Position numbers and translations under genes: made by a program. A stretch of DNA of 64,000 nucleotides from Candidatus Aquidulcis sp. (GTDB taxonomy: Bacteria; Chloroflexota; Anaerolineae; UBA4142), in assembly GCA_020723345.1 (NCBI GenBank), contig DYJA01000005.1, forward strand, positions 98,689 to 162,688, given 5' to 3'. Positions 1 through 8,351 of the stretch are shown one piece after another; the stretch's first letter is position 1, and each line of letters opens with the position of its first letter. The notes under the pieces are model-generated. The model did not search any database. It was not told the origin of the DNA and saw only the letters and a list, made by a program, of their open reading frames with translations.

Positions 1-232
1 TGATCGGCAGCGCGCCGAACGGCAGCAACACCGCGACTGCGATCACCGCGTACAATCCGAAATCAATATTCGACATCACGACGGCGGCGGCGATAACGCC
101 GACTATCGCGGCGAACGGTACGAGCGGATGCACGAACGCGATGGACGCGGCACCGGCAATCGCGAGCGCGGCAGCGAGCGCGAGTAAAGATAACAAGGAG
201 CGGTGGCGAGATTCAATTAGTGGGAATTGCAT
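1..232 (-). CDS. Membrane protein, N-terminal part (O-antigen ligase-like?)
   Basis: Leftward gene cut by the window edge; only its first 77 codons are present. The ATG lies at 230-232. The product begins with a short polar stretch (MQFPLIESRHR) followed by at least two strongly hydrophobic segments rich in Ala, Val, Ile and Leu, then an N-I-D-F-G-L-Y turn and a third hydrophobic stretch ending in LLPFGALPI. This start resembles polytopic O-antigen ligase/polymerase-type proteins, which would suit the glycan genes further right, but the fragment is too short for a firm call. An extended -10 promoter sits about 27 bases upstream. Confidence 0.55.
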   Translation of the reverse strand, partial: MQFPLIESRHRSLLSLLALAAALAIAGAASIAFVHPLVPFAAIVGVIAAAVVMSNIDFGLYAVIAVAVLLPFGALPI

Positions 233-258
233 GTTCTACCTGCATCTGTGTTGAGAAC

Positions 259-267
259 ATTATACCA
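259..267 (-). promoter_or_regulatory. Extended -10 promoter for the leftward membrane-protein gene
   Basis: On the minus strand this reads TGGTATAAT, an extended -10 element (TGnTATAAT). It lies upstream of the ATG at 232 and just left of the divergent promoter at 287-316. No good -35 is visible, as is usual for extended -10 promoters. Confidence 0.5.
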
Positions 268-286
268 CGCAGGGTGGACACCCCAC

Positions 287-316
287 TTGACAGTAACTAC
301 CATAATAAGGTATATT
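287..316 (+). promoter_or_regulatory. Sigma70-type promoter of the methyltransferase gene
   Basis: TTGACA at 287-292 and TATATT at 311-316 with an 18-base spacer. The predicted transcription start is near 323, downstream of an in-frame ATG at 227. This favours the ATG at 356 as the true start. Confidence 0.65.
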
Positions 317-355
317 CTCCGGGAAATCAGAGCGCTTGGGATTGGGGGGCAACGA

Positions 356-3016
356 ATGAGTCAAAAATTCAAGAACATCTACTTTGCCGATTACCCCGGC
401 GATTCTCCACAGAAAAAGAACCTGACTGTGGCATTCGGAGACAAGGATGAAAAACTCTATCAAACGATCAGGACTTTGTCCAGCCACGAACTCCGTGAAA
501 TGATAGGCTGCTCAACTTTTAGCGCTCTTCGCCAATCAGCGGAACAAGAAGGTTTGGCAACGAACACATATTGTCTACGTTTGTTGCGCCAGAAAGTGAC
601 GCCGCGGCGAGAAGAAAAGTTTGCCATTGATCCAATTCAAGCTACTTTCAAGGGCGGACAAGCGGAGCCGCTTCACGCCTGGTATCCCTTGCTTGAGGGA
701 TATTCGCCGCGTTTCGTGGAACAGGTCTTGGGCGAATTCGCGCCGCAAGCGACTCGGATTCTGGATCCATTTGCCGGCACAGGCACAACTCCCCTCACAG
801 TTGCGCGATTAGGCAAAGCAGGATTCTACTGCGAAATCAATCCCCTGCTCCAGTTCCTAGCCGAGGTCAAAGCAGACGCGCTGGGAATGAATGAGACGAC
901 GCGAAACCGGATGAGCAATTCTCTTCTTACGCTCGCTGGCGAATTGGAAACGTTATTAGAAAACGCCCTTCCCGATTCGCGCTTGGCGCAAGCATACACA
1001 GATAGTTTCTCTGACAGCCGCTTTTTTGACAACAAGACATTCGATCAAGTGTTGCGGATGCGTTCAGCGATTGACCGGTTGTCGCGCACCGAGCCAATCA
1101 TCGCGCGGTTTCTCACTGTCGCCGTGCTGGCTAGTCTAATTCCTGCATCGCGGCTGATCCGCCGCGGCGATGTTCGCTTCAAGACAGCAGTTGAGGCAGA
1201 ACGGTGCCGCGTCAAGTTTCTCGCGGCAGCGCAAAATCAACTCACGCGCATCGCTTTAGATCTTAAGGCGCTGACACCGTTTGTGAATCGCCCGATGCTC
1301 GTGTGCGAAGATGCGCGCGCGCTGGTGAGTTTACCCCCGTTGAATATCGAGGCGGTAATTACCAGTCCGCCTTATCTAAATGGCACGAATTATTTTCGCA
1401 ACACCAAAATCGAATTGTGGTTTCTACGATGTCTCAATTCATCCACTGATCTCACCGCGTTCAGGCGCAAAGCCGTGACCGCCGGAATAAATGACGTTAC
1501 CGTTGACAAACCGAGTGATGAGATTGATCCTTCCGTGCGGAAGGTAATCGAACGCTTGGAAGAGTCTGCCTATGACCCGCGCATACCCAAAATGGTGGCA
1601 AGCTTCTTTATGGACATGCGCTCTGTCTTTAGCGCGGTCAGAAAACATTTGATCAATGATGCAACTATCCTAATTGATATTGGCGATTCATCCTATGGCA
1701 ATGTGCATGTTCCAACTGACATTCTGTTGGAAAACGTTTTGGCATCCCTAGATTTCACCCTGCAGCGAAAGATCATCTTGCGTCGGCGCATGTCGCGCAG
1801 TGGATTCCCCTTGAATCAAGTGCTGCTGGCTTTCGAATTATCCAAACCATCGCGACGGGCTTTGCGCGAAGCACAAGCGGCGCCCCTCGCTTCATCATGG
1901 AACGCGGCTTGGACGAAGTTCAAATCCGACTTGCCGCACCAACGTGGCGCATTTGCCAAACGCAATTGGGGTCATCCGCTCCATTCGCTATGTTCGTATC
2001 AAGGCAAAATGAAACCTTCGCTTGCGTCGCACCTTGTCCGAACATTTTTGCCAAGCGGAGGTACTCTGCTCGACCCATTCGCTGGGGTTGGCACGATTCC
2101 GTTCGAGGTGGCGTTGCAGGGCGGAAAGGCAATCGCGTTTGAAATCAGTCCGCCCGCCTTGCAAATCAGTTCCGCCAAACTTGGTCGCCCCAACGCGAAT
2201 GATTGCGCTGCGCTACTCGACACACTGAACATTTTCATCCGAGATCAGAATGTGACCGAGACCGAAATTGAGAAAGCGAAAGCCATCCACTTCAATGGAG
2301 CATTACCCGATTATTTTGAATTCAAAACGTTTCACCAAATCTTGTTGGCGCGACGATATTTCCTCGATCATCCGCCGCACACGCCGTCAGAATCGCTTGT
2401 GCTGGCGTCGCTCTTGCACATTCTGCACGGGAATCGTCCGTACGCCTTGAGCCGGCGTTCGCATCCCATCACGCCATTTGCTCCAACGGGGACAGTCGAA
2501 CATCGCGCGCTGATCCCGCGCTTGCGTGACAAGATCAATCGAAGTTTGATGGTCGCCTGTCCCAGCGAATTCGTCCAAGGCGACGTGTACTTTCAAGACG
2601 CAACCGGATGGTGGCCCCACCCTGTTGACCAACTGGATGCGATCATCACTTCGCCGCCATTTTTCAACAGCACCCGGTTTTACTTGGCAAATTGGATGCG
2701 CCTTTGGTTTTGTGGCTGGGAAGCGCAGGATTTTCGCACCCAACCACTCGCGTTCGTGGATGAACGCCAGAAGAACAGTTTTGAGATTTACGCGCCTATT
2801 TTCCGCCAAGCGCGCGAGCGCCTCAAATCCAGCGGCGTGGTTGTGTTTCATTTGGGCAAAAGCCGCAAGTGTGACATGGCTCAAGCCCTCGCGCAAATTG
2901 CTTCGCGTTGGTTTCGCGTGATTGATATTTTCGCAGAGAACGTCAGCCACTGCGAGTCACATGGCATTCGTGACAAGGGGACGGTAGAAGAGCACCAATA
3001 CCTCATCTTGCAGTGA
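356..3016 (+). CDS. Two-domain DNA methyltransferase (amino-MTase duplication)
   Basis: 886-residue protein with two complete SAM-dependent DNA methylase domains in tandem. Domain 1 has motif I LDPFAGTGTT near residue 137 and catalytic motif IV TSPPY near 335. Domain 2 has a YQGKMKP block, motif I LDPFAGVGT near 571 and TSPPF near 763. Both have the order motif I then IV. (D/N/S)PP(Y/F) motifs mark exocyclic-amino methyltransferases (N4-cytosine or N6-adenine), and SPP favours N4-cytosine. Fused methyltransferases are known from R-M systems with asymmetric sites, where each half methylates one strand; that role is inferred here. The start at 356 is chosen because the promoter lies upstream of it and a G-rich ribosome site precedes it. 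The gene ends one base before the end of a convergent HNH nuclease gene. Confidence 0.85.
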   Translation: MSQKFKNIYFADYPGDSPQKKNLTVAFGDKDEKLYQTIRTLSSHELREMIGCSTFSALRQSAEQEGLATNTYCLRLLRQKVTPRREEKFAIDPIQATFKGGQAEPLHAWYPLLEGYSPRFVEQVLGEFAPQATRILDPFAGTGTTPLTVARLGKAGFYCEINPLLQFLAEVKADALGMNETTRNRMSNSLLTLAGELETLLENALPDSRLAQAYTDSFSDSRFFDNKTFDQVLRMRSAIDRLSRTEPIIARFLTVAVLASLIPASRLIRRGDVRFKTAVEAERCRVKFLAAAQNQLTRIALDLKALTPFVNRPMLVCEDARALVSLPPLNIEAVITSPPYLNGTNYFRNTKIELWFLRCLNSSTDLTAFRRKAVTAGINDVTVDKPSDEIDPSVRKVIERLEESAYDPRIPKMVASFFMDMRSVFSAVRKHLINDATILIDIGDSSYGNVHVPTDILLENVLASLDFTLQRKIILRRRMSRSGFPLNQVLLAFELSKPSRRALREAQAAPLASSWNAAWTKFKSDLPHQRGAFAKRNWGHPLHSLCSYQGKMKPSLASHLVRTFLPSGGTLLDPFAGVGTIPFEVALQGGKAIAFEISPPALQISSAKLGRPNANDCAALLDTLNIFIRDQNVTETEIEKAKAIHFNGALPDYFEFKTFHQILLARRYFLDHPPHTPSESLVLASLLHILHGNRPYALSRRSHPITPFAPTGTVEHRALIPRLRDKINRSLMVACPSEFVQGDVYFQDATGWWPHPVDQLDAIITSPPFFNSTRFYLANWMRLWFCGWEAQDFRTQPLAFVDERQKNSFEIYAPIFRQARERLKSSGVVVFHLGKSRKCDMAQALAQIASRWFRVIDIFAENVSHCESHGIRDKGTVEEHQYLILQ

Positions 3017-3017
3017 T

Positions 3018-3917
3018 TCACGTCTTAAGAAAATCTGGCACAATCCTCGCCAGTGCGAAAATATCTTTGCCCTCCATCTCCAAAATTAACTCGCGCACCT
3101 TCGTGATGTCCTCTGGATAGGCGATCCACTGCTCAATAAATTGATCCACATTTGCAACGATCCGCGTAACGGCTATCGGGTTCAAGCGCGGCGCCCCATC
3201 GAGCAAATCGTACTCGATGCTGGTCAATCGCGCCAACCGTTTTAGTTGCGCCGGTTTGTAAAACTCGGACGGCCATTTGTCATGTTTGGCGTTGTTGCAG
3301 TCGGCACAGAGCAACGTCGCTCGCGCGGTTGTGAGGGGCCAAAGATACTTGGCAGGCAAGGTATGATCGATTCCGTATCCTTTTGCGCTGCGCGCTTTGT
3401 ATACCAGTGGTTTGCCACAATTAAAGCATTGGCGCTCAAAACGTTCAAAGATAGCGCGGCTGTCTATCTTGCCTTCTTCGCCGGAGAGCAAGTGATAGAG
3501 CTGACGTCTTTGCGATGCTTCGCGATGCTGGTCGCTGGTTCGTTTGGGGTTCAGGTCGGGATTGATTCGTGTGTTCTTGCAAACCCGACATTCGAGTTGC
3601 CGCCCCGAACGAAATGATCGGCCTGTCGGTTTGTGTTTGTGAAAGTTCTCCAGCGGTTGTAACCATTCGCAGACGCGGCAATACTTCCAGCGGCTTGCTC
3701 GTTCAATAATTGCGGGTGGATTCTCAAAGCCACACCGAGGGCACTTGGCACCGGCAAGATGTCCCTGTGCTTGCTCTGTCTTCAGCCAATCTTCTGAAAC
3801 CTTCATCAATTGATCGCATCCGGGCCTGTAACATTCAAAGACGCGCCAGACTTCACTTGCATTAACAACCCCAGTGCCCCGGATGTTTGTGACATTACGT
3901 GCGACTCGTCGCGCCAT
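3018..3917 (-). CDS. Zinc-ribbon HNH endonuclease (candidate restriction enzyme)
   Basis: 299 residues. The N-terminal half carries several CxxC-type zinc knuckles (CYRPGC, CPRCGF, CRVC, CRVC). The C-terminal half has an HNH nuclease core: CFNCG, then GIDHTLPAKY, then LLCADCNNAKHDKWP, giving the D-H, N and metal-binding Cys positions. A long helical tail follows. It converges with the dual methyltransferase (1-base gap), suggesting a restriction partner. Its ATG is preceded by GAGGAG, which overlaps the TGA of the YfhO-like gene upstream, so it may also be translated as the last gene of the leftward glycan operon. HNH proteins with zinc knuckles can also be homing or DNA-repair nucleases, so the restriction role is inferred. 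Confidence 0.7.
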   Translation of the reverse strand: MARRVARNVTNIRGTGVVNASEVWRVFECYRPGCDQLMKVSEDWLKTEQAQGHLAGAKCPRCGFENPPAIIERASRWKYCRVCEWLQPLENFHKHKPTGRSFRSGRQLECRVCKNTRINPDLNPKRTSDQHREASQRRQLYHLLSGEEGKIDSRAIFERFERQCFNCGKPLVYKARSAKGYGIDHTLPAKYLWPLTTARATLLCADCNNAKHDKWPSEFYKPAQLKRLARLTSIEYDLLDGAPRLNPIAVTRIVANVDQFIEQWIAYPEDITKVRELILEMEGKDIFALARIVPDFLKT

Positions 3918-3929
3918 TTACTTTGCTCC

Positions 3930-6323
3930 TCAATGCAATTTTGCTGATCGATCGAATAATAACGTTGCTATGATTACAAGAAGTGTCACCACCGTGATCG
4001 CAATCCCCACCTTCACCGACCACGGATCGAAAATGAATTCTACCTGTTTCGTCCCGGCGCGCACCGGCACCGCGCTCAACGCGACGTTCGCGCGCAGAAT
4101 CGGCGCAGGCGTGCCATCAACGACCGCGCGCCAGCCGGGGTAATAGTAATTTTCACTCAGGACGAGCAAGCCATCGGCGGGCGCGTTGACGACGACGCGC
4201 GCGTGTTCTGGCGTGATGCGCTGGAAATCGGCGGCGTGCGCGCTGCGACTTGTTTCGCGACGAATCGGCGGCGCGGGCAGCACGACCGGCGACGCATCGG
4301 CGATGTACGCAAGGTACCACGGATCGAACGCGTCGGATGAAATTGCCGCGAGCACTTGATCATCGTTCGCGTTGTGAATCGCGTACGGCACGAACCACGC
4401 GCGCGGCATCGCATCGTTCAAACGCAAGAGGCGCGTGTCGCCGTCGTTTGTGACGAGTTCGGCGTTTTGAAAACCGGGACGCCCGGTAATCGCATAGCGC
4501 ACGTTCAGCAGCGACCATAATTTTTCTTCGGGCAAATTGTCGCGCAGAACATCGTAGCGCGCGATGCGAAGCGGACTGATGCCGCCGATCTCTTCCAGGT
4601 TGTACGCGACGCCGAAATGCCCCGGCATTTTGCCTTCGTCCACGACGCGGAACACGCCGCGATCACCCTGGATTGCCTGAATGATCGGCGTGACCGGATA
4701 GCGCGGTTTCGGTTCGGCATTATACGCTTGCGAATTGATGCTAAACAAATCGAAGACAATGAGAACAATCGCTAGTCCGCCGAATAAATTCGGCGTCTGA
4801 AGCAGGTGAAAATCGGCTAAAGCCGATTGCGCGCCAGCCCGATTCATCGGGCTTGCATCTATTGAGGCGGACGATTGATCGTCCGCTAGCCGGATTCGCC
4901 ACGCGACCAACACGCTTGCCAGCACAAACAGCAACGTCATCAATCCGGCGCGCGTGCCAAGAAAGGCGACTTGCCCGGATTGTTTCAGCGTACCGGAAAT
5001 GTAGAGCGTGCAAACAAACATCAAACTGATCGTCACACCGGCGGGAAGCAACGCCCATACGCGGCGCGCGCGTTTCACGTCGCTCGACGCGCGCATCAAA
5101 TCGCGGAAACCATAACCCGCGAGGATCGCGAGCGCAAAACTGATGACGAGCGCGAGTCGTTCCTGTCCGCGAAAGAGCGCAAAGCCGGGAACGAAAAGAT
5201 AGAACAGGGCGTACGCAAAAACGTAAAAGCCGAACGCGACCAGCAGCGAACCGAGCGCGAGCATTGCCCAGAAAATTTTTTCGCGCGAATGATTGACCCA
5301 CAACGCAAAGATCGCCAGCCACAGCGGCAAGATGCCGACGTACAACGGCGATTGAAACGCGCTGACAAAGCCGGGCAGAATCATTTGCAACGGATCGAGC
5401 GTCGGAAAACCGCGCGCGGCTTCCGCCCAACTGATCGCGGCGCGCGTCGAAATCATCTGGTATTCGAGCGTCGGCAGCCATTGCGCGGCGGAGATTCCCA
5501 GTGCGATGAAAATCGTCAGCGCAAAACGTGATGCGTGATGCGTGTTCCGTGATGCGTGTTCCGTGTTCCGTTCTTGCCACACTCGCCACACAAAATAAAT
5601 CGCGCACGCGTACGCGACGAACATAAACGTCTGCGGATGTCCCGCGAGCGCGGCGATGCCGAGTGTGACGCCAGCGGCGATAAAATCAATTGGGACGCGG
5701 CTGAACGCGGCTGAACGCGGATTTTCTTTTCCATCCGCGCTTGTCCGCGCTAGTCCGCGTTCTACGAATAACAACGCGAGCGGCAGCCAGGTCGCGGTCT
5801 CCAATATCGCGAGTTGTTGCGGCGGATACGACGTGAGGTATCCGCCGAATGTAAACGTCAACGCGCTGGCAAGCGCGGCGAGGCGCGAACCGAGCAATCG
5901 CTTGGCAAACAAGTACGTGAACGCGCCCGCCAGAATGAAATGGACAAGCGCTTCGATTTCGAGATCGAGCAGCGCAAAATTCGCGCCGCGCAGCGCGACG
6001 ACGATCAGCGTCCAGATCAAACCGACCGGGTAAAAGATCGCGCTCTGCACATCGGCAAGAAACGGATGACCGCCATTGAAATTGTCCGACCAGAGCGGCA
6101 AGCGTCCTTCCGCGAACGCGCGCGCCTCGTACATTCGAAACGCCCAGAACTGATCGGTGAAATCGCCGGGGGGAAAAACCGCGCGGTCTTCCAGGCGCGG
6201 CGTGATGATGCGCCAGAAGAAGAGGAGGACGAGCGCGGTGAGGAGCACAAACGGGAGAAGATTTATGATTTTCGACCCTTCGACTTTGCTCAGGGCAGGT
6301 TTAGGATTTATGATTTGGCTCAT
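3930..6323 (-). CDS. YfhO-like polytopic membrane protein
   Basis: 797-residue integral membrane protein with about a dozen hydrophobic segments. After the first segment comes a loop with PPGDFTDQFWAFR and LPLWSDNFNGGHPFLADVQSAIFYP, typical of YfhO/bacterial membrane-protein family enzymes related to GT-C glycosyltransferases. The last ~200 residues form a soluble, probably extracellular beta-rich domain followed by one final membrane segment. YfhO homologues glycosylate lipoteichoic acid in Firmicutes; the substrate here is unknown. The chosen ATG overlaps the TGA of the upstream GT39 gene (ATGA), indicating translational coupling. The gene carries several repeats in frame: a CTGAGC...GTCGAAGG element near the start, a heptamer array, a decamer array and three mini-hairpins, each adding low-complexity residues. 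Confidence 0.75.
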   Translation of the reverse strand: MSQIINPKPALSKVEGSKIINLLPFVLLTALVLLFFWRIITPRLEDRAVFPPGDFTDQFWAFRMYEARAFAEGRLPLWSDNFNGGHPFLADVQSAIFYPVGLIWTLIVVALRGANFALLDLEIEALVHFILAGAFTYLFAKRLLGSRLAALASALTFTFGGYLTSYPPQQLAILETATWLPLALLFVERGLARTSADGKENPRSAAFSRVPIDFIAAGVTLGIAALAGHPQTFMFVAYACAIYFVWRVWQERNTEHASRNTHHASRFALTIFIALGISAAQWLPTLEYQMISTRAAISWAEAARGFPTLDPLQMILPGFVSAFQSPLYVGILPLWLAIFALWVNHSREKIFWAMLALGSLLVAFGFYVFAYALFYLFVPGFALFRGQERLALVISFALAILAGYGFRDLMRASSDVKRARRVWALLPAGVTISLMFVCTLYISGTLKQSGQVAFLGTRAGLMTLLFVLASVLVAWRIRLADDQSSASIDASPMNRAGAQSALADFHLLQTPNLFGGLAIVLIVFDLFSINSQAYNAEPKPRYPVTPIIQAIQGDRGVFRVVDEGKMPGHFGVAYNLEEIGGISPLRIARYDVLRDNLPEEKLWSLLNVRYAITGRPGFQNAELVTNDGDTRLLRLNDAMPRAWFVPYAIHNANDDQVLAAISSDAFDPWYLAYIADASPVVLPAPPIRRETSRSAHAADFQRITPEHARVVVNAPADGLLVLSENYYYPGWRAVVDGTPAPILRANVALSAVPVRAGTKQVEFIFDPWSVKVGIAITVVTLLVIIATLLFDRSAKLH
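4811..4886. repeat. Three consecutive mini-hairpins inside the YfhO-like gene
   Basis: Perfect stems at 4811-4828 (AATCGGC/GCCGATT), 4836-4853 (AGCCCGAT/ATCGGGCT) and 4867-4886 (GCGGACGAT/ATCGTCCGC), with 2-4 base loops. They are translated in frame into a low-complexity loop of the membrane protein. Similar clusters occur at 14901-15010, 32991-33025 and 58953-59003. Confidence 0.7.
5527..5575. repeat. Heptamer array (CGTGATG/CGTGTTC) inside the YfhO-like gene
   Basis: Seven consecutive 7-nt units: CGTGATG twice, CGTGTTC, CGTGATG, CGTGTTC twice, CGTTCTT. The reading frame is kept (49 nt within a larger in-frame block), giving an Asn/Thr/His/Ala/Ser/Arg-rich insert in a loop. Confidence 0.8.
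5706..5765. repeat. Decamer inverted array inside the YfhO-like gene
   Basis: Left arm: GCTGAACGCG twice, then a spacer. Right arm: ATCCGCGCTT, GTCCGCGCTA, GTCCGCGTTC. Period is 10 and the arms are roughly complementary through CGCGG/CCGCG. The unit resembles the CGGAC decamers of the hairpins at 37867-39848. Confidence 0.6.
6276..6298. repeat. Dispersed CCTGAGC...GTCGAAGG element (copy 1)
   Basis: CCTTCGACTTTGCTCAGG on the plus strand, translated on the minus strand as PALSKVEGS near the start of the YfhO-like protein. A 12-base direct repeat, GATTTATGATTT, flanks it at about 6260 and 6304. Related copies lie at 29562-29580 and 61289-61307, also inside coding sequence. Confidence 0.65.
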
Positions 6324-8341
6324 GGCGCGATAGTGATTTGCGTCAACACAATTTGGTCGTTGGGCAAACGCGTGCCGGTTGCGTCGAAAACGGGAACGCG
6401 CGCGCGCGTGGTCGGATCGTACATGCCGACGCGAATCGTGTACGTACCGGCATCGTCGATTTGAATCTCGTGTACGTCGACGACTCGTTCGCCGGGCTGC
6501 CACGCCGTCGTCGGATGGAACGCGAACGCGGGCGCGCCATCGTGCTGCGCGACGACGCGGTTATCCGCCGCGACGACGTGCGCGAAGACAGTAAAGTCCT
6601 TTGCGGCTGGTTTGTCCGCGCGCCAGTATAACACAAGATGCAAGTTCCGCGCACCCTCGACGCGATAGCCCACCAGCGTCGCGTTACCGACGCGCGCGTC
6701 GACCGGGATCATTTTCGATTCAAATTCGCGCGGCGTCAAGTACAACTGCAAACGAAAAATGTCAATCGGCGTTTCGGAAATGCGTTCGTCGTTCCGCGCC
6801 AAAAATTTTTCGACGAATTGTCCGTCGTCCCACCAACCGGGTGACGCGGGAATGAACCAGATGCGCCGATAATCGCTATTCAGTTGGCGCAAAATTTTTT
6901 CGTCGGCGGGCGTTCCCCAATAATCTTTCGGCACCGTCAGCACCGGCAAATCGCCGCGATAATAGATCGCCGCCATTTCAGCAAAATTCTGGACGACGAA
7001 ATCGTCGGGCTCGCGTCGGTCTTTGATGTACTGCATCAGCGCGCGCCAATTGGGCGACTTGGCGTACGCCGGATCGAAATAATAGTTGCCGAGCGCGTAG
7101 AGCGATGTGAGCAAGAAGAACAAACCCACAAACCCCAATAGCGAATTGCGAATTAGCAATCTCGCCTTCTGAATACTGAATACCGCATACTGAATTTGCC
7201 TCAGTCCAATCGCCAACGCCAAATAGTACGCCGGCGCGATGCCGTTCAAGTAGCGTTCGAGAAACAGCGGGCGACCAATCGAAACGATGAACTGCGCGAG
7301 CGTTGGAATCGCGATCCAGAGAAACAAAAACGCGGCAAGCGCGCGATTTTGTCGCGCGAGCAAAATCAGAATCGCGACGAGCGCGAGCGCGAGCGGCAAC
7401 CACACTATCGCTTTGAAATCATCCGGCACTGTGTCGCTCAGCATAAAACTCGCCAACGTCCGGCTGAACACGTCGAGCAACGAAACGCCGCTCTCCGCGC
7501 TCGCTTCGCCGTACGTCGTGATGCGATTCGTGCCGAACAAGACCCAGGGCGCGTACAGCAAACCAATCACGATTTGCGCGCCGATCCAACGCGCCAGCGT
7601 CCGCCATCGCCGCGCGGAGAGCGCAAACGCAAAAACAAAAATATTTTCGGCGACGAGGATGAAGGTATCGTAGTAGTGGGTGTAGAGACTGGCGAGAGTG
7701 GTGAGAACGTACAATGATAAATTAAAAATGACAAACCCTGGCACCGCCCGCCAGGGCAGGTGTGACAAACCCCGTTTTCCAATCTCTAATCTCCAATCTC
7801 CAATCTCCAACCGCCACCACCGCCACAAAAAAATCAGCGCGAGCAAACTGAGCGCGGGCCACATCGTGTAATTGCGGACGTCTTGCGAATGCCAAATCTG
7901 GTACGGATTGATCGCGATCAGCGCGGCGGCAATCCATGCGACTATGTCATTGCGAGCGGAGCGAAGCAATCCCCAATGCGGCGGAGGAGCTTGCTTCGTC
8001 GCGTCGCTCCTCACAGTGACAACACGCGTCAACCGATACAACAACGGCACGCACAAGACGCCGAAGAACGCGGAGAAATAGCGCGTCGCAAACTCGCTCG
8101 CGCCCGCGACGGCGATCCAGACGCGCAGCGCGAGGTACGGCAGCGGCGGATTCGGTTCAATCGTGCTGATCCCTTTCCACAATCCTTCCCAGGTACGCTG
8201 CACGAAAATCACCGTGAACGCTTCGTCGCCGCGCAGCGAGATGAAATCCAAGCGATACACGCGCAGAATGAACGCGACCAACGTGATCGCCAAAACCGCA
8301 ACCCAGGTTCGATTGATTACGCGCCCTCTTTCATCTCTCAT
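6320..8341 (-). CDS. GT39-type membrane glycosyltransferase
   Basis: 673 residues, polytopic. The first membrane helix is followed by RLDFISLRGDEAFT, with the acidic DE pair at residues 39-40 that GT39/ArnT-like (PMT_2) enzymes use to bind the lipid-phosphate sugar donor. About ten more membrane segments follow, then an extracellular beta domain of ~200 residues. The role is sugar transfer from a polyprenyl-phosphate donor on the outer face of the membrane; acceptor unknown. The start ATG lies within a heptamer array immediately after the stop of the upstream methyltransferase, and that array supplies a purine-rich leader. Three repeats lie in frame in the gene (7141-7196, 7779-7813, 7945-8021), so the protein is longer than it needs to be. 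Confidence 0.8.
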   Translation of the reverse strand: MRDERGRVINRTWVAVLAITLVAFILRVYRLDFISLRGDEAFTVIFVQRTWEGLWKGISTIEPNPPLPYLALRVWIAVAGASEFATRYFSAFFGVLCVPLLYRLTRVVTVRSDATKQAPPPHWGLLRSARNDIVAWIAAALIAINPYQIWHSQDVRNYTMWPALSLLALIFLWRWWRLEIGDWRLEIGKRGLSHLPWRAVPGFVIFNLSLYVLTTLASLYTHYYDTFILVAENIFVFAFALSARRWRTLARWIGAQIVIGLLYAPWVLFGTNRITTYGEASAESGVSLLDVFSRTLASFMLSDTVPDDFKAIVWLPLALALVAILILLARQNRALAAFLFLWIAIPTLAQFIVSIGRPLFLERYLNGIAPAYYLALAIGLRQIQYAVFSIQKARLLIRNSLLGFVGLFFLLTSLYALGNYYFDPAYAKSPNWRALMQYIKDRREPDDFVVQNFAEMAAIYYRGDLPVLTVPKDYWGTPADEKILRQLNSDYRRIWFIPASPGWWDDGQFVEKFLARNDERISETPIDIFRLQLYLTPREFESKMIPVDARVGNATLVGYRVEGARNLHLVLYWRADKPAAKDFTVFAHVVAADNRVVAQHDGAPAFAFHPTTAWQPGERVVDVHEIQIDDAGTYTIRVGMYDPTTRARVPVFDATGTRLPNDQIVLTQITIAP
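7141..7196. repeat. Heptamer array inside a GT39 gene
   Basis: Units GCGAATT twice, AGCAATC, then CTGAATA twice, CCGCATA, CTGAATT, all on a 7-nt period. It encodes a short FSIQ-containing insert between membrane segments. Confidence 0.7.
7779..7813. repeat. Heptamer array (CCAATCT) inside a GT39 gene
   Basis: Five units: CCAATCT, CTAATCT, CCAATCT, CCAATCT, CCAACCG. On the coding strand they give LEIGDWRLEIG-type residues within a membrane protein. The complementary unit family appears at 44544-44578. Confidence 0.8.
7945..8021. repeat. MITE-like TGTCATTGCGAG element inside a GT39 gene
   Basis: Begins TGTCATTGCGAGCGGAG and ends CTCCTCACAGTGACA, i.e. imperfect terminal inverted repeats around ~77 bp. 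It is read through in frame in the glycosyltransferase. The ends resemble the intergenic elements at 12302, 49224 and 50292. Confidence 0.6.
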
Positions 8342-8351
8342 CTTTCATCTG
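8331..8351. repeat. Heptamer array spanning a stop/start junction
   Basis: TCATCTC, TCATCTT, TCATCTG on the plus strand. On the minus strand the upstream methyltransferase stop TGA (8352-8354) is followed at once by GATGAAA/GATGAGA units, one of which supplies the ATG of the GT39 gene at 8341 and its purine-rich leader. Confidence 0.75.

Noticed and set aside
227..355. Upstream in-frame start for the double methyltransferase
   Set aside because: The -35/-10 promoter lies at 287-316, inside this extension, and the ATG at 356 has a better leader.
5096..5607. Long open frames opposite to or overlapping the glycan genes
   Set aside because: They are Arg-rich shadows caused by CGCG-rich codons and show no family pattern or ribosome site.
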